Source: Cliona cf. orientalis
Taxonomy: Eukaryota > Porifera > Demospongiae > Clionaida > Clionaidae
Direction: 5' to 3'
NCBI GenBank assembly: GCA_963930775.1
Contig: OZ005695.1
Location: 4,960,001 to 5,024,000, forward strand
DNA length: 64,000 bases
In this document: piece by piece, positions 1-10,799 of the stretch
How the letters are laid out: every line of letters starts with the position of its first letter
Numbering within the stretch: position 1 is the stretch's first letter
Translations under genes and position numbers: made by a program
Notes under the pieces: generated by a model
Seen by the model: only the letters and a program-made list of their open reading frames with translations
Told to the model about the DNA's origin: nothing
Databases searched by the model: none

Positions 1-77
1 CTGTTGACATCATCCCAAATGTACAAGTTTATTTAATGGTAAAGTAGCTTATAATTAGATTCTTACCTATCCTACAG

Positions 78-3000
78 TATTATGATGACATGCATGTGCC
101 ATTGATTGTTACAGATGACCGTCCTGTACTAACACAGCTCCTGCAGTTCCAAACTAGAGATAGAAAACCTATCAGATTACTTCAGGACATTGTGCCACAC
201 TATGCTACATTTGGTACTTGTCTATTAGATGATGAAAATGGAGTGAAGGTGCACATAATTGAAAGTAATCATAGATCTGTGGAGGAGAAAACAACAGCAA
301 TATTCACAAAGTTTATAGAAGGTGAAATTGTATACATGTAGTTACCTTTGCATGATTTACAGACTCAATCAAAGTCTTTCTAATTCAGGTGGTGGGAAGA
401 AACCAATATCGTGGGCTACTGTTGTAGAATGCCTGAGAACTGTTGAATTGAACTACCTGGCAGATTCTATTGAAGAGCTTTTTGAACATGACCTTCCACA
501 ACCTTCTTCAACTCCACAACCCAACGGTGCAGGTCGGTCTATGGAATTTTTGTGCATAGTAACTGAGATGGAAGAGGTGGTTGCAACTTGCCGGCTCTGT
601 ACAGTTATATTTGGTTGAGCATATTGCAATAATTGCCCATAGCATAGGTGGCGGAACAGCTAGGGGGCAGGAGGGGCAAGTGCCCCCACTTCCTTTTAGA
701 AATGGGGCCTGGGACATTGCTTCCCAGAATCCAAGCATAGTGACATCACAAACTAGCTAATTTCATGGTAACTATATCAAGATACCTACAAAAGTTGCCT
801 AGTACAGCTTCAAGAATCGATCACAGTGAACATTTCCTACCATTTCTTTATAGCAGCACCGCCAATCACCACAAGTGATCAATTAAAATGGGTGTGCCCT
901 TAACTGTCGTGCACACACTTTGCATGTGATTGTTACCCCCCCCCCCCCCCCCCCAAAACAAAGCTTCCTTCTGCTACCTACGCATATAGAATTGAAACAG
1001 TAGGATCTATGCATACCTAAAGTTTCTATGAATGATAATTATACATAAAAATTAATATAAGGTTGTTTTGTGATGCCATTATCATACCAGAGCCGTGTGT
1101 ATACTGCAGTATGAGGTCTTGGGGAGGAAAATTGGTGCATTTGTGCCTGGGGTTAGTATTAGTGGAGGTGTCAGATTTCCCTGCCTACATGTGTAGCAAC
1201 CAAGTTCATTGTCTGCTCTTTGATTACAGTGGAACCCTTCTATTGGACAATGTTGGGGAATGAATTTTTGGCCACTATAGAGGGATGGGCTTATCTCAGG
1301 ATGTTTTCCTATACCAAATTTTCATGGCATCCAATTTTCGCAGAAGGCCAGTCTTCAAAGTTTAATTTTGTGAATGTATGCGCTCATGGCCATTACATTA
1401 CCGTATTCGCTCGATCAGACACCGTGGCTACTATTTATTTCATTTTCTGAGTTTGTGCAGCATTTATTCAAGAGCGGTGTTTATTAATACCAGTAGCCGC
1501 CAGAGACTCTGAGGTAATCCGTAGAGAAACGAGTCGATTAATGCCACTGAACTAGGAGATTTTCGCCCCTTTACTGGAGGTTGCTAAGTATTTATCACTA
1601 CTTTTGTTGTACCTGCCATTGATCATCGAGAATGTGTCATGAGGCATGTTCACGTGCTAATGTGCTTCTTGAATAGTAGACATGGCACAGCGACTATTTC
1701 ATTCAGCACTTCCGGAGGTGCGGCGACTAATCGAGAGTGGCATCTGATCGATCGAGCGAATAAATTTTGTTGTTAAAATATTTTTGGGTATATAGCCTGG
1801 CTTATAAACACACGAAAATGTACATGTATGTGCAGTATTAATGATGATGCAGTACAAGGTGTTTGTCCGAAAATTATTTAACGTGAAAAATTTTTCTCCA
1901 CAAATTCCTACTAAACTACGAAGTTTTCTCCCTCAAATGTTTCCTGCTATAATGGTACATGGAAATTTTCGCCAATTTCACCACCTGCTCTCGTCAGCGA
2001 AAATTTTATCATACTAAATTTTGTTGTGTGTTAGTGATTGCATAGAGGATACGGTGACCTTGGTAAAAATTTATTCCACCAAAAGTTCATACAATGCAAA
2101 GGTAGCTGGGCTTGGCGAACTTTATTTTTATCTAGCGAAAATTTCCACGTACACGATATGATTAGGTGTGTGCATGTGCATTAGTTTACCAATGCCTAGC
2201 AACCAAAATTTTGATGACTACAGTGAGACAGAGTGATGAAAATGACCATAGGCAATGCATTGTATGCACCCAAATGATGCCATGTAATTATAATGCATGT
2301 GTACGTAAAGTGGTGTGTGTGTGTGTATGTGTGTGTGTGTGTGGGAGAGGGTGAGGTGTGAGTGGATGGGTACATGGTATTGTAAGGTGAATAATATTAT
2401 GTGCTACATGATAGTTAGATGTTGCTTTTGCATATTCTACAAAATAGCGAAGCCGCGAGTAGAATTGCAAAACTATTTTGGTAGCAGTCACTACTGACCC
2501 GTTAACATACTAATGACCCTCTATCATCTCTAACCACCCCCAAATTTGGGATTGAAAATACGTTGCTATGGTAACTGCTACCAAATTATAACAGTAGATT
2601 CTGAGTTCATTCATAGAGTGTATTAGGGAGAATACGAAAGAACATACAGTAGTATGACAGATACATATGACTGAATGACATCATAGTGGTTGTTTGTACC
2701 ACGTATAAGGTTGCCATGCTAATAGTATTCATGCCCAAGATCTTGCACTCTTAGTGCAACCACTGTGATGTCATTCAGACTGCCGTACTATAATATTATA
2801 CTGTATTCTTGTGTAGTCTCCCTAACACACTCTTGTTGACAATAGTTATATATTATGATACTTTCATAGATCCAGTTAATGATGATTGGTTGGTAAAGAT
2901 ATTGACTGCACTTGACAAAGCTCAGTCAGGGCAGAAAGGAGAAATTGTTGTATTTGGACGAACAATTCGCTTCAAAGCAAAGTGGCGTGTCCATTCAATT

Positions 3001-3168
3001 CGTGAACCGATGGTCTGGGATGCTACAGCTCTGGATGTGGAGACTGGTATTGAAGTTAAAGTGAAACACAAAGATACTGATAAATATGCTAATCAATTAG
3101 CTGTTCAAAAACTTTGCAAAGAACTGAAATCAAGAGGCATTCTACAAGATGTGCATGATGAACTATGA
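78..3168 (+). CDS. Death-domain protein, C-terminal part (5' end outside window)
   Basis: Three coding exons are joined in phase: 78-321, 389-532 and 2870-3168 (228 residues, then TGA). Exon 1 opens after a CCTACAG acceptor in phase 0, so earlier exons lie off the left edge. Exons 1-2 encode the end of a region rich in TFGTCLLDD-type sequence followed by a helix-rich ISWATVVECLRTVELNYLA segment, which is the usual C-terminal helix pattern of a Death domain (homotypic protein-protein interaction, as in apoptosis and innate-immune adaptors). Exon 3 (99 residues) holds a basic and acidic region, GEIVVFGRTIRFKAKWRVHS onward, that I do not recognise. The 2.3-kb intron 532-2870 carries repeats. The Death-domain call rests on pattern recognition; the function of the whole protein cannot be stated from this fragment. 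Confidence 0.72.
648..985. repeat. Possible small inverted-repeat element in intron
   Basis: The left side reads CATAGGTGGCGGAACAG and is followed by a GGGGCA/GTGCCCCC palindrome. The right side, read on the other strand, is CATATGCGTAGGTAGCAGAAG. The ends are only partly complementary, and a poly-C run (937-954) sits between them. It resembles the better preserved element at 22026-22331 (CATAGGCGTAGGAACC ends). No clear target duplication was found, so the limits are approximate. Confidence 0.4.
1226..1302 (+). repeat. 77-bp repeat, near-identical to 3357-3433
   Basis: The segment starting CAGTGGAACCCTTCTATTGG and ending TTATCTCAGGATG occurs here inside the Death-domain gene's intron. It occurs again at the junction of the downstream exon duplication, differing at only one or two positions. 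Confidence 0.85.
1403..1765. mobile_element. Small inverted-repeat element (TTCGCTCGATCAGA ends)
   Basis: The left end CCGTATTCGCTCGATCAGAC and the right end, read in reverse complement as TATTCGCTCGATCGATCAGA, are imperfect inverted repeats about 360 bp apart. No ORF with a recognisable domain lies between them. A solo relative of one end (GCGGCATCTGATTGAGCGAA) occurs near 25218-25245. It is probably a MITE in the intron of the Death-domain gene. Confidence 0.6.
2314..2345. repeat. (GT)n microsatellite
   Basis: A run of GT dinucleotides with one TAT interruption, in the Death-domain gene intron. The Cys-Val or Thr-His open frames through it are artefacts of the repeat. Confidence 0.95.
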
Positions 3169-3433
3169 TTATTGAATTTGTATCCTTATTCCTTAGTATG
3201 ATATATAATCCATCTCTTGTCTAGTTTTTGGATCAGTTTGTATGTTGACACAGATATACTAGACATTTATTCGCAGACCAGTGGATAATTTATGAACTTA
3301 GACACTTGTTAATTAATTTAGAGGTTGACCAGATCTCCATACAATAATATATAATTACAGTGGAACCCTTCTATTGGACAATGTTGGGGAATGAATTTTT
3401 GGCCACTATAGAGGGGTGGGCTTATCTCAGGAT

Positions 3434-3848
3434 GAAATTGTTGTATTTGGACGAACAATTCGCTTCAAAGCAAAGTGGCGTGTCCATTCAATTCGTGAAC
3501 CGATGGTCTGGGATGCTACAGCTCTGGATGTGGAGACTGGTATTGAAGTTAAAGTGAAACACAAAGATACTGATAAATATGCTAATCAATTAGCTGTTTG
3601 CAAAGAACTGAAATCAAGAGGCATTCTACAAGATGTGCATGATGAACTATGATTATTGAATTTGTATCCTTATTCCTTAGTATGATAATCCATCTCTTGT
3701 CTAGTTTTTGGATCAGTTTGTATGTTGACACAGATATACTGGACATTTATTCGCAGACCAGGGACATATTTGGATAATTTATGAACTTAGACACTTGTTA
3801 ATTAATTTAGAGGTTAACCAGATCTCCGTACAATAATATATATAATTA
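3434..3848 (+). pseudogene. Partial direct duplication of the last exon and 3' flank of the Death-domain gene
   Basis: Bases 3434-3848 repeat 2941-3356 almost exactly, covering the last 76 codons of the preceding gene, its TGA stop and about 190 bp of 3' flank. The copy carries an in-frame 9-base deletion (QKL missing after QLAV) and small 3' indels. The 5' part of the exon is absent, and the copy is joined directly to the 77-bp repeat of 1226-1302. The joint creates a CTTATCTCAG acceptor-like sequence, but splicing there from phase 1 of the upstream exon would give GGA-TGA, an immediate stop. It is therefore probably a non-functional duplicate, although it could serve as an alternative 3' UTR. 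The high identity implies a recent event. Confidence 0.82.
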
Positions 3849-4094
3849 TGACTCATTTTTGTTGCAAGAAAATGATCACCTTACCACAGTTGCCCATGCA
3901 GAGTATGTGGCAGCCTATAGAAAATCAAAAAATTGATTGATCATTCTATTATCCTGGCATAATTACTGCATAGCAGTGAGGTTTTTGACTTGATGATTTG
4001 GTGAATTCGGTATGGACCGCTAAAAGCATTCAGATTGCCAAATTTAACTTCCAATGGCCATTTCAATAGCATTAATATTATGTGTACTACTGTA

Positions 4095-4520
4095 TGGCAT
4101 TCCAACACTGACAAAATTGGCAAGCTCAAATACATGGTCAAACTTGAGTCAGATAATTAAATATGATCAAACTCAAATATGTGGTCAAAATTGTTGCCGA
4201 TATATGTTCAAAGCCAAATATATGGTCAAATTTTATATGATCAAACTCTCAAATATATGGTCAAACGTAAGTTATGGTCAAATGTATATATAAGTTTTGA
4301 ATTTGCATTTCACCACGTATTTGAGCTACTGAACGCCCCTATAGTCAAATATGCAGCAAATATATGGTGAAAATTCAAGAAGATTCCCTTACATAATAGT
4401 CACGGATATGACGTATCTATTAGTTAATTGGACCGACGTGACGTCAACAGAATCTGCGTTCGCGAATAAAATTCGCAATCACGCGCACGATCGAACGTAC
4501 ATCCACGATCACTACCTTAT
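4095..4520 (+). repeat. Left terminal inverted repeat of the 8.9-kb element
   Basis: It contains subrepeats of the type ATATGGTCAAA (many copies from 4130 to 4285) and then a conserved block around 4410-4480 (GACGTATCTATTAGTTAATT, then a GACGTCA palindrome and TTCGCGAATAAAATTCGC). All parts occur in reverse order and orientation at 12600-13004. Confidence 0.85.
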
Positions 4521-4521
4521 G

Positions 4522-4616
4522 TAGTCTCCTTCACGGACCCGCCCCCTTTAGGGCGGAGTCTGGGGACTTGACCATCTCGCTCCGCTCCTACGTGGGAGGG
4601 CTGGTGCGCAAGACTA
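4522..4616. mobile_element. Short TAGTCTC-ended element (inverted copy at 11515-11625)
   Basis: It begins TAGTCTCC and ends AAGACTA. Between them are the words GGACCCGCCCCC, GGGCGGAGTCTGGGGACTTG and CTCGCTCCGCTCC. The same words occur on the opposite strand at 11515-11625, flanked by TAGTCTCGCG and CGAGACTA. Confidence 0.65.
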
Positions 4617-4639
4617 GGTAAAATCGGATATTGTATTGT

Positions 4640-6432
4640 ATGGTATTAAGGTACCATTTAATTGCGTGGGCGTGAGCGTCAGGAATGGCTAATTCAATTA
4701 GCGAATCGTGAAGGGGCGTGGCCGAAGAGGCCATACGAGTGCTTTTGGTCGAAGGTGGGCGTGTCCAGAATCGGCCAGGGATGATTATGCGCGTGTAATT
4801 AGCGACCGGAAGTGGCCCCTGAAGAAAAGGCCGGTAATTGCCCACATCAAAGCAAGATCAAAGCATTCTTTCTTAACTATTAACCGCAACGACAAAAAAA
4901 AAAAAAGCTTATTAGGCCTAATTAAGCATGTGGGCGTGTTCCTGGCACTGTGTGGAGTGTGCGCGTGTGCATTAATGCAGGTTTTATTGCTTCCGATTGG
5001 GCGTGGCTTCACGGGCCAGTGCTTGGACATCGGCGCCTGGGACTTGGCCTCGGCGATAGGTGGGCGTGTCCCGGAAGCGGTGGTGACCTTTGAACCCCGA
5101 GAGGAGGCTTTGGGGGCGTGGCAGGAGGTCAAAGGTGAGGCCATGTCTGTTAATGAGGCACTGTACGGCGGTGCGATCGAGGGGCCTGTACGGCTGGACG
5201 GAAGCTGACGATGGTTTGAAGCGGATGTGGTTGCGATGACGTGTTGTTACTCCGCCCACACAGGAAATGAGGTGAGCTCTTGCGTGGGCGGTGTGGCAGA
5301 ACGGCCTCCAAGTGTTTGTGTGTGTTTTGGCCTTGAGGAAGCTGTGTGTTTTAATTGGGATTGATTGTGGGCTTCCGGTGGACATCCGGTGGTTAGTAGG
5401 CACTTGATTGAGAATGGTGGTCCTTGGGGAACAGGGTGGGGCTGTTTTGGGCGTGGCCTGGCCCCTCCCTTCCGGCTCGGCTTCCGGTCCATGGAGGATA
5501 TTAAATTAACACTTCCGGCTCTAGCAGCCACACCCCTGAGACCTGTGCAATTAAAAGGGCGTGGTTACACAACATGCACCTCACTAATGACTTTGATGTG
5601 GTTTAGGTGTCATATCCCCCACCTCACGCCCACGCAATTTAATGGTACCTTAATGGTACATTCTCAATCAAGTGCCTACTAACCACCGGATGTCCACCGG
5701 AAGCCCACAATCAATCCCAATTAAAACACACAGCTTCCTCAAGGCCAAAACACACACAAACACTTGGAGGCCGTTCTGCCACACCGCCCACGCAAGAGCT
5801 CACGTCATTTCCTGTGTGGGCGGAGTAACAACACGTCATCGCAACCACATCCGCTTCAAACCATCGTCAGCTTCCGTCCAGCCGTACAGGCCCCTCGATC
5901 GCACCGGCGTACAGTGCCTCATTAACTGACATGGCCTCACCTTTGACCTCCTGCCACGCCCCCAAAGCCTCCTCGCGGGGTTCAAAGGTCACCACCGCTT
6001 CCGGGACACGCCCACCTATCGCCGAGGCCAAGTCCCAGGCGCCGATGTCCAAGCACTGGCCCGTGAAGCCACGCCCAATCGGAAGCAATAAAACCTGCAT
6101 TAACGCACACGCACACACTCCACACAGTGCCAGGAACACGCCCACATGCTTAATTAGGCCTAATAAGGCTTTTTTTTGTCGTTGCGGTTAATAGTTAAGA
6201 AAGAATGCTTTGATCTTGCTTTGATGTGGGCAATTACCGGCCTTTTCTTCAGGGGCCACTTCCGGTCGCTAATTACACGCGCATAATCATCCCTGGCCGA
6301 TTCTGGACACGCCCACCTTCGACCAAAAGCACTCGTATGGCCTCTTCGGCCACGCCCCTTCACGATTCGCTAATTGAATTAGCCATTCCTGATGCTCACG
6401 CCCACGCAATTAAATGGTACCTTAAGGTACCA
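4640..6432. repeat. Large palindrome: about 775-bp inverted arms around a 243-bp spacer
   Basis: Arm 4640-5416 and arm 5660-6432 are reverse complements with only scattered substitutions and a poly-A/poly-T length difference near 4890 and 6170. The spacer is 5417-5659. The region is much richer in GC than its surroundings and crowded with GGGCGTG/CACGCCC words. A transcript across it would fold into a long hairpin. The open frame 4708-5208 (166 codons) reappears in the other arm and, truncated, at 9865-10080, but it matches no family I know and is frameshifted in the second arm by the poly-A difference. I treat it as non-coding. Confidence 0.9.
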
Positions 6433-7157
6433 TCAAAGTGCTTGGGCGTGAGGTGGGGAATATGACACCTAAACCACATCAAATTCTTAAGGGAGGGGCA
6501 TGTTGTGTGACCACGCCCTTTTAATTTCCCAAGTCTCAGGGGTGTGGCTACTAGAGCCGTAAGTGTTCAATTAAAATCCTCAATGGTCCGGAAGCCAAGC
6601 CGGAAGGGAGGGGCCAGACCACACCCAAAACAGCACCACCCTGTGCCTCAAGGACCACCATTCTCAATCAAGTGCCGACTGGCCACTGGATGTCCACCGG
6701 AAGCCCACAATCAATCCCAATTAAAACACACAGCTTCCTCAAGGCCGTTCGGCCACACCGCCCACACAAGAGCGCACCTCATTTCCTGTGTGGGCGGGGT
6801 AGCAACACGTCATCGCAACCACATCCGCTTCAAACCATCGTCAGCTTCCGTCCAGCCATACGGTCCCCTCGATTGCACCGGTGTACAGTGCCTCATTAAC
6901 TGACATGGCCTCACCTTTGACCTCCTGCCACGCCCCCAAAGCCTCCTGTCGGAGTTCAAAGGTCACCACCGCATCCGGCACACGCCCACCTACGTAGCTA
7001 CCGCCGCGGCCAAGTCCTAGGCCCCGATGTCCAAGCACTGGCCCGTGGAGCCACGCCCAATCGGAAGCAACAAAACCTGCATTAACGCACACGCACACAC
7101 TGCACACAGTGCCTGGAACACGCCCATATGCTTAATTAGGCCTAATTAGCTTTTTTC
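6433..7157 (-). repeat. Second inverted copy of the palindrome unit (spacer plus arm), split by an insertion
   Basis: 6436-6665 is a diverged inverted copy of the spacer (5417-5640). 6666-7157 is a diverged copy of arm 5660-6175, ending at the GCCTAATTAGCTTTTTT site. The missing remainder of the arm, from GTCGTTGCGGTTAATAG on, resumes at 9893-10139. The 2.7 kb between the two halves is the tandem array. The copy differs from the palindrome arms far more than they differ from each other, so it is older or was not homogenised. Confidence 0.85.
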
Positions 7158-9892
7158 AAGGAGACCACACACAAGCAGAAAAAAAAATTGTTTGAAAACG
7201 GCCACATAGTTGAGCTGGATGCATAGTAGAGCCATATAATGCAAGTAGGCAGCCAACACAGCAATTTTGATCAAAGTGGGTAATGATCGTCACGTTAATG
7301 TGCACGCGTGGCCCCGCCCCTCACGTAGCGCGTGGGCGGAAAACATTGCAAATGCATGGCTTCCTATACAAACATATGGGAGAACTTCAAAGGGCCGTAA
7401 CTTTAATTCTAAGGCGTGAATCAAAATTCCCCAAAGTCAAATCTCTAGTTTCGACCCATTCTGTGTGTGTCATGTAAAAATTATCTCCCCAAGTGCTCCC
7501 AACCCCCCCAACATTAATTAATTATTTAAAAACTTTTTTCTACTTAGTGTATAACAGGCTAAGCAGAAAAAAACTTGTCCAGAAACCACATAATACACCT
7601 AGGATGCACAGTAGAGCCATACAAAGCAAGCGAATAACCTATACTCCAATTTTGAGAAATTTCTAAATAACGCACACCACGAGTATCCCCCGTTTTTCAC
7701 GTAGCGCGTGGGCGGAAAACATTGCAAACGCATGGCTTCCAATTCCCTATACAAACATATGGGAAAACTAAAGGGCCGTAACTAATTCTAAGGTGTGGAT
7801 CAAAATTCCGCTTCCAAGAAATTTCCAGGTGCGATCCATTCTGCGTGCTCATATGAATAGTTCGTCGTGAAGGGCTTCCCAAAATCTCAAACATTATTTA
7901 CATTAAATCTTTTTCAAGCTAGTGTGCACACTAAGCAGAAAAAAATAAATTGTCCAGAAAACCACATAATACACCTAGGATGCACAGTAGAGCTATACAA
8001 AGCAAGCAAACAACCTATACTCCAATTTTGAGAAAGTTTCTAAATAACGCACACCACGGGTATTCCCCGTTTTTCACGTAGCGCGTGGGCGGAAAACATT
8101 GCAAACGTATGGCTTCCCTATACAAACATACTTTAAAGGGCTGTAACTTTAATTCTAAGGTGTGAATCAAAATTTTGCTTCCAACAGGTACGATCCATTC
8201 TGCGTGCTCATATGAATAGTTTGTCGTGAATAGCTTCCCAGAGTCTCAAACATTATTTACATTAAATCTTTTTTTTTTCTACTTAGTGTGTAATTTTTCA
8301 AGTTATGGACACACTAAGTAGAAAAAACAGTCCAGAGACCACCACATAATTGAGCTGGACGCATAATAGACCCATGCAATGCAAGCAAGCAGCCTAAACT
8401 TCAATTTTGACCAAAGTGGGTAAAGGTCGTCACGTTACTGTGCGCGCGTAGCCACCGCGTGGGCGGAAATCTTGCACATGTATGGCTTCCCTATACAAAC
8501 ATATGGGAAAACTTTAAAGTGCCATAACTTTAATTTTAAGGCATGAATCAAAATTCTGTTCCATCAAATTTCCAGGGGCAATCCATTCTGCGTGCTCACG
8601 TAAACCATTTGTCATGAATAGCTTCCCAGAGTCTCAAACATTAATTAATTATTTAATAGTTTAAATTTTTCTACTTAGTGTGTAACAAGGGGACCACACA
8701 CTAAGCAGAAAAAAAATTGTCCAGAAACCACCATATAATCGAGCTGGATGCATAGTAGAACCATACAATGCAACCAGGCAGCCTAAACTTCAATTTTGTC
8801 AAAAAGTTGGTGAAGGTCGTCACGTTTCTGTGCGCGCGAAGCCCCACCCCTCACGTAGCGCGTGGGCGGAAAACATTGCAAATGCATGGCTTCTCTATAC
8901 AAACATGGGAATACTTTAAAGTGCCATAACTTTAATTCTAAGGTGTGAATCAAAATTCCGCGCCATCAAATTTCATATTTTGACCCATTCTGCGTGCCCG
9001 TATAAAAATTACGTCCCCAAGTGCTCCCAATTCCTCCACGAATTATTTCTTTTTTCTTCTACTTAGTGTGAAATTTCTACTTAGTGTGTAACAAGCTAGC
9101 GTGCACACTAAGCAGAAAAAAATTGTCCAGAAAACCACGTAATACACCGAGGATGCACAGTACAGCCATACAAAGCAAGCAAACAACCTATATAATATAC
9201 TCCAAATTTGAGAAAGATTCTAAATAACGCACACCACGGGTATTCCCCGTTTTTCACGTAGCGCGTGGGCGGAAAACATTGCTAACGCATGGCTTCCCTA
9301 TACAGACATATGGGAAAACTTTAAAGGGCCGTAATTTTAATTATAAGGTGTGAATCAAAATTCTATTCCATCAAATTTCCAGGTGCCATCCATTCTGCGT
9401 GCTCATGTGAACAGTTTGTCATGAGAGTCTCGAACATTAATTAATTGTTTAATAGTTTATTTTCAAGGGGACCACACACTAAGCAGAAAAAATGGTCTGA
9501 AAACCACCACACAATCAAGCTGGATTCATAGTAGAGCCATAAAATGCAAGCAGGCACCCAAACAGCAATACACACAATGTTCGGTAAAGGGTCGTCAACG
9601 TACCCCGCGCGCCCGTAAAATTTATCCCATTTGCCCGCAAAAATTTTTTGGCAAATATTGCAAGTGAATGGCTTCCTATACAAACTTCAAAGAGCCATAA
9701 CTTTAATTCTAGGGCATGAATCAAAAAAGTCTCTCGATCAAAGTTCGTAATTTGAGCCATTCTGCGTGCCCATATAAAAATTATAGTCCCAACCGCTCCC
9801 CAGAGTCCCAATAATTAACATCTTTTTTTTTCTACTTAGTGTGTAATTTCTATTTAGCGTGTAACTACTTAGTGATCTGCTTAGTGTGTAAT
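7158..9892. repeat. Head-to-tail array of seven about 370-420-bp inverted-repeat units
   Basis: Units begin near 7169, 7558, 7926, 8310, 8696, 9105 and 9473 with CACACTAAGCAGAAAAAA (first unit degenerate) and end with TTTTTTCTACTTAGTGTG, its imperfect reverse complement. Each unit is therefore itself MITE-like. Conserved internal blocks in every unit include CACGTAGCGCGTGGGCGGAA, GGCTTCCCTATACAAACATA and AGGGCCGTAACTTTAATTCT, and then CCATTCTGCGTGC. Spacing is about 368-419 bp. The array interrupts a copy of the palindrome arm (left half ends 7157, right half starts 9893). No open frame runs through the units. Confidence 0.88.
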
Positions 9893-10139
9893 AAGTCGTT
9901 GCGGTTAATAGTTAAGAAAGAATGCTTTGATCTTGCTTTGATGGGGGCAATTACCGGTCTTTTCTTCAGGGACCACTTCCGGTCGCTAATTACACGCGCA
10001 TAATCATCCCTGGCTCTTTCTGGACACGCCCACCTTCGACCAAAAGCACTCGTATGGCCTCTTTGGTCACGCCCCCTCACGATTCGCTAATTGAATTAGC
10101 CAATCCTCACGCTCACGCCCACGCACTTTAATGGTACCT
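9893..10139 (-). repeat. Right half of the split palindrome-arm copy
   Basis: Matches 6179-6425 in order and orientation, from GTCGTTGCGGTTAATAG to ATGGTACCTT, with scattered substitutions. Together with 6666-7157 it reconstitutes one arm around the array insertion. Confidence 0.85.
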
Positions 10140-10258
10140 TGGTAAGCATGAATGAAACTACTAGCTATATTAATAATATATCCTACTGCACCTGGTGTGT
10201 CCCTAGTCTCGCGAGCCAGCCCCTCCTACGCAAAGAGAGAGTCTGGTGAATGAACCTA

Positions 10259-10799
10259 CCGTATAGCCAGAAATATTGGCGAGCATTAAATTTGGCGGTT
10301 GAGCCCAAAATCGCTATTGCAAGAATATTGGCGGATTTAAATTTGGCGGTTCGTTACGGCATCGCCATACGTATATATGCGAGTAGGAAATTTTGGCGGT
10401 TGTAATATAGTCTCGCGCATCCAGACTCTTACACCTCGGGAGAGAGAGTCTGGTAAAGTGCTATACATCGAGTTGTCCCAGCGCCTCGTACGAGGCGCGA
10501 CCAATCAGATTGCATCTTTAGTTTTCGGTGGCATATCCGATTGTGAACGGAAAATAAACACGCGTGCGCAAGAGTATCTCGTCCGTTCACAGTCGGATAC
10601 GCCACCGCAAACTATGTAATGCCATGAAGATGCAATCTGATTGGTCGCGCCTCTTAAGTTACCAGGCGCTGGGACAACTCGATGTGTAGTACTTTACCAG
10701 ACTCTCTCCCTCCCCCTCCCGAGGTGTAAGAGTCTGGCTGCGCGAGACTAGTTGTAATATAGACCCGGCGCCAAACCGCCAAATTTTCCGGCTATACGG
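10259..10799. mobile_element. CCGTATAGCC-ended MITE carrying an insertion
   Basis: TA-flanked ends CCGTATAGCCAGAAATATTG and, on the right, CCGGCTATACGG. Removing the inner element and one duplication copy leaves about 189 bp, close to the uninterrupted relative at 44326-44522 (197 bp) with the same ATTTGGCGG internal words. Confidence 0.85.
10408..10750. mobile_element. 343-bp TAGTCTCGCG-ended palindromic element with an exact 9-bp target duplication
   Basis: The ends TAGTCTCGCGCATCCAGACT and its complement (…GCGCGAGACTA) enclose long inverted arms (CGAGTTGTCCCAGCGCCT and AGGCGCTGGGACAACTCG, then GCGCGACCAATCAGATTGCA and its complement). GTTGTAATA precedes it at 10399-10407 and follows it at 10751-10759. 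It sits inside the MITE 10259-10799, which allows the order of insertion to be read. Confidence 0.9.

Noticed and set aside
4708-5208. 166-codon ORF as a real gene
   Set aside because: It lies in a GC-rich palindromic repeat, has no recognisable domain, is frameshifted in the other arm and shows no splice context.
7158-9892. CRISPR-like repeat array
   Set aside because: Repeat units are 370-420 bp with inverted ends, there are no short constant repeats with unique spacers, and the genome is eukaryotic.
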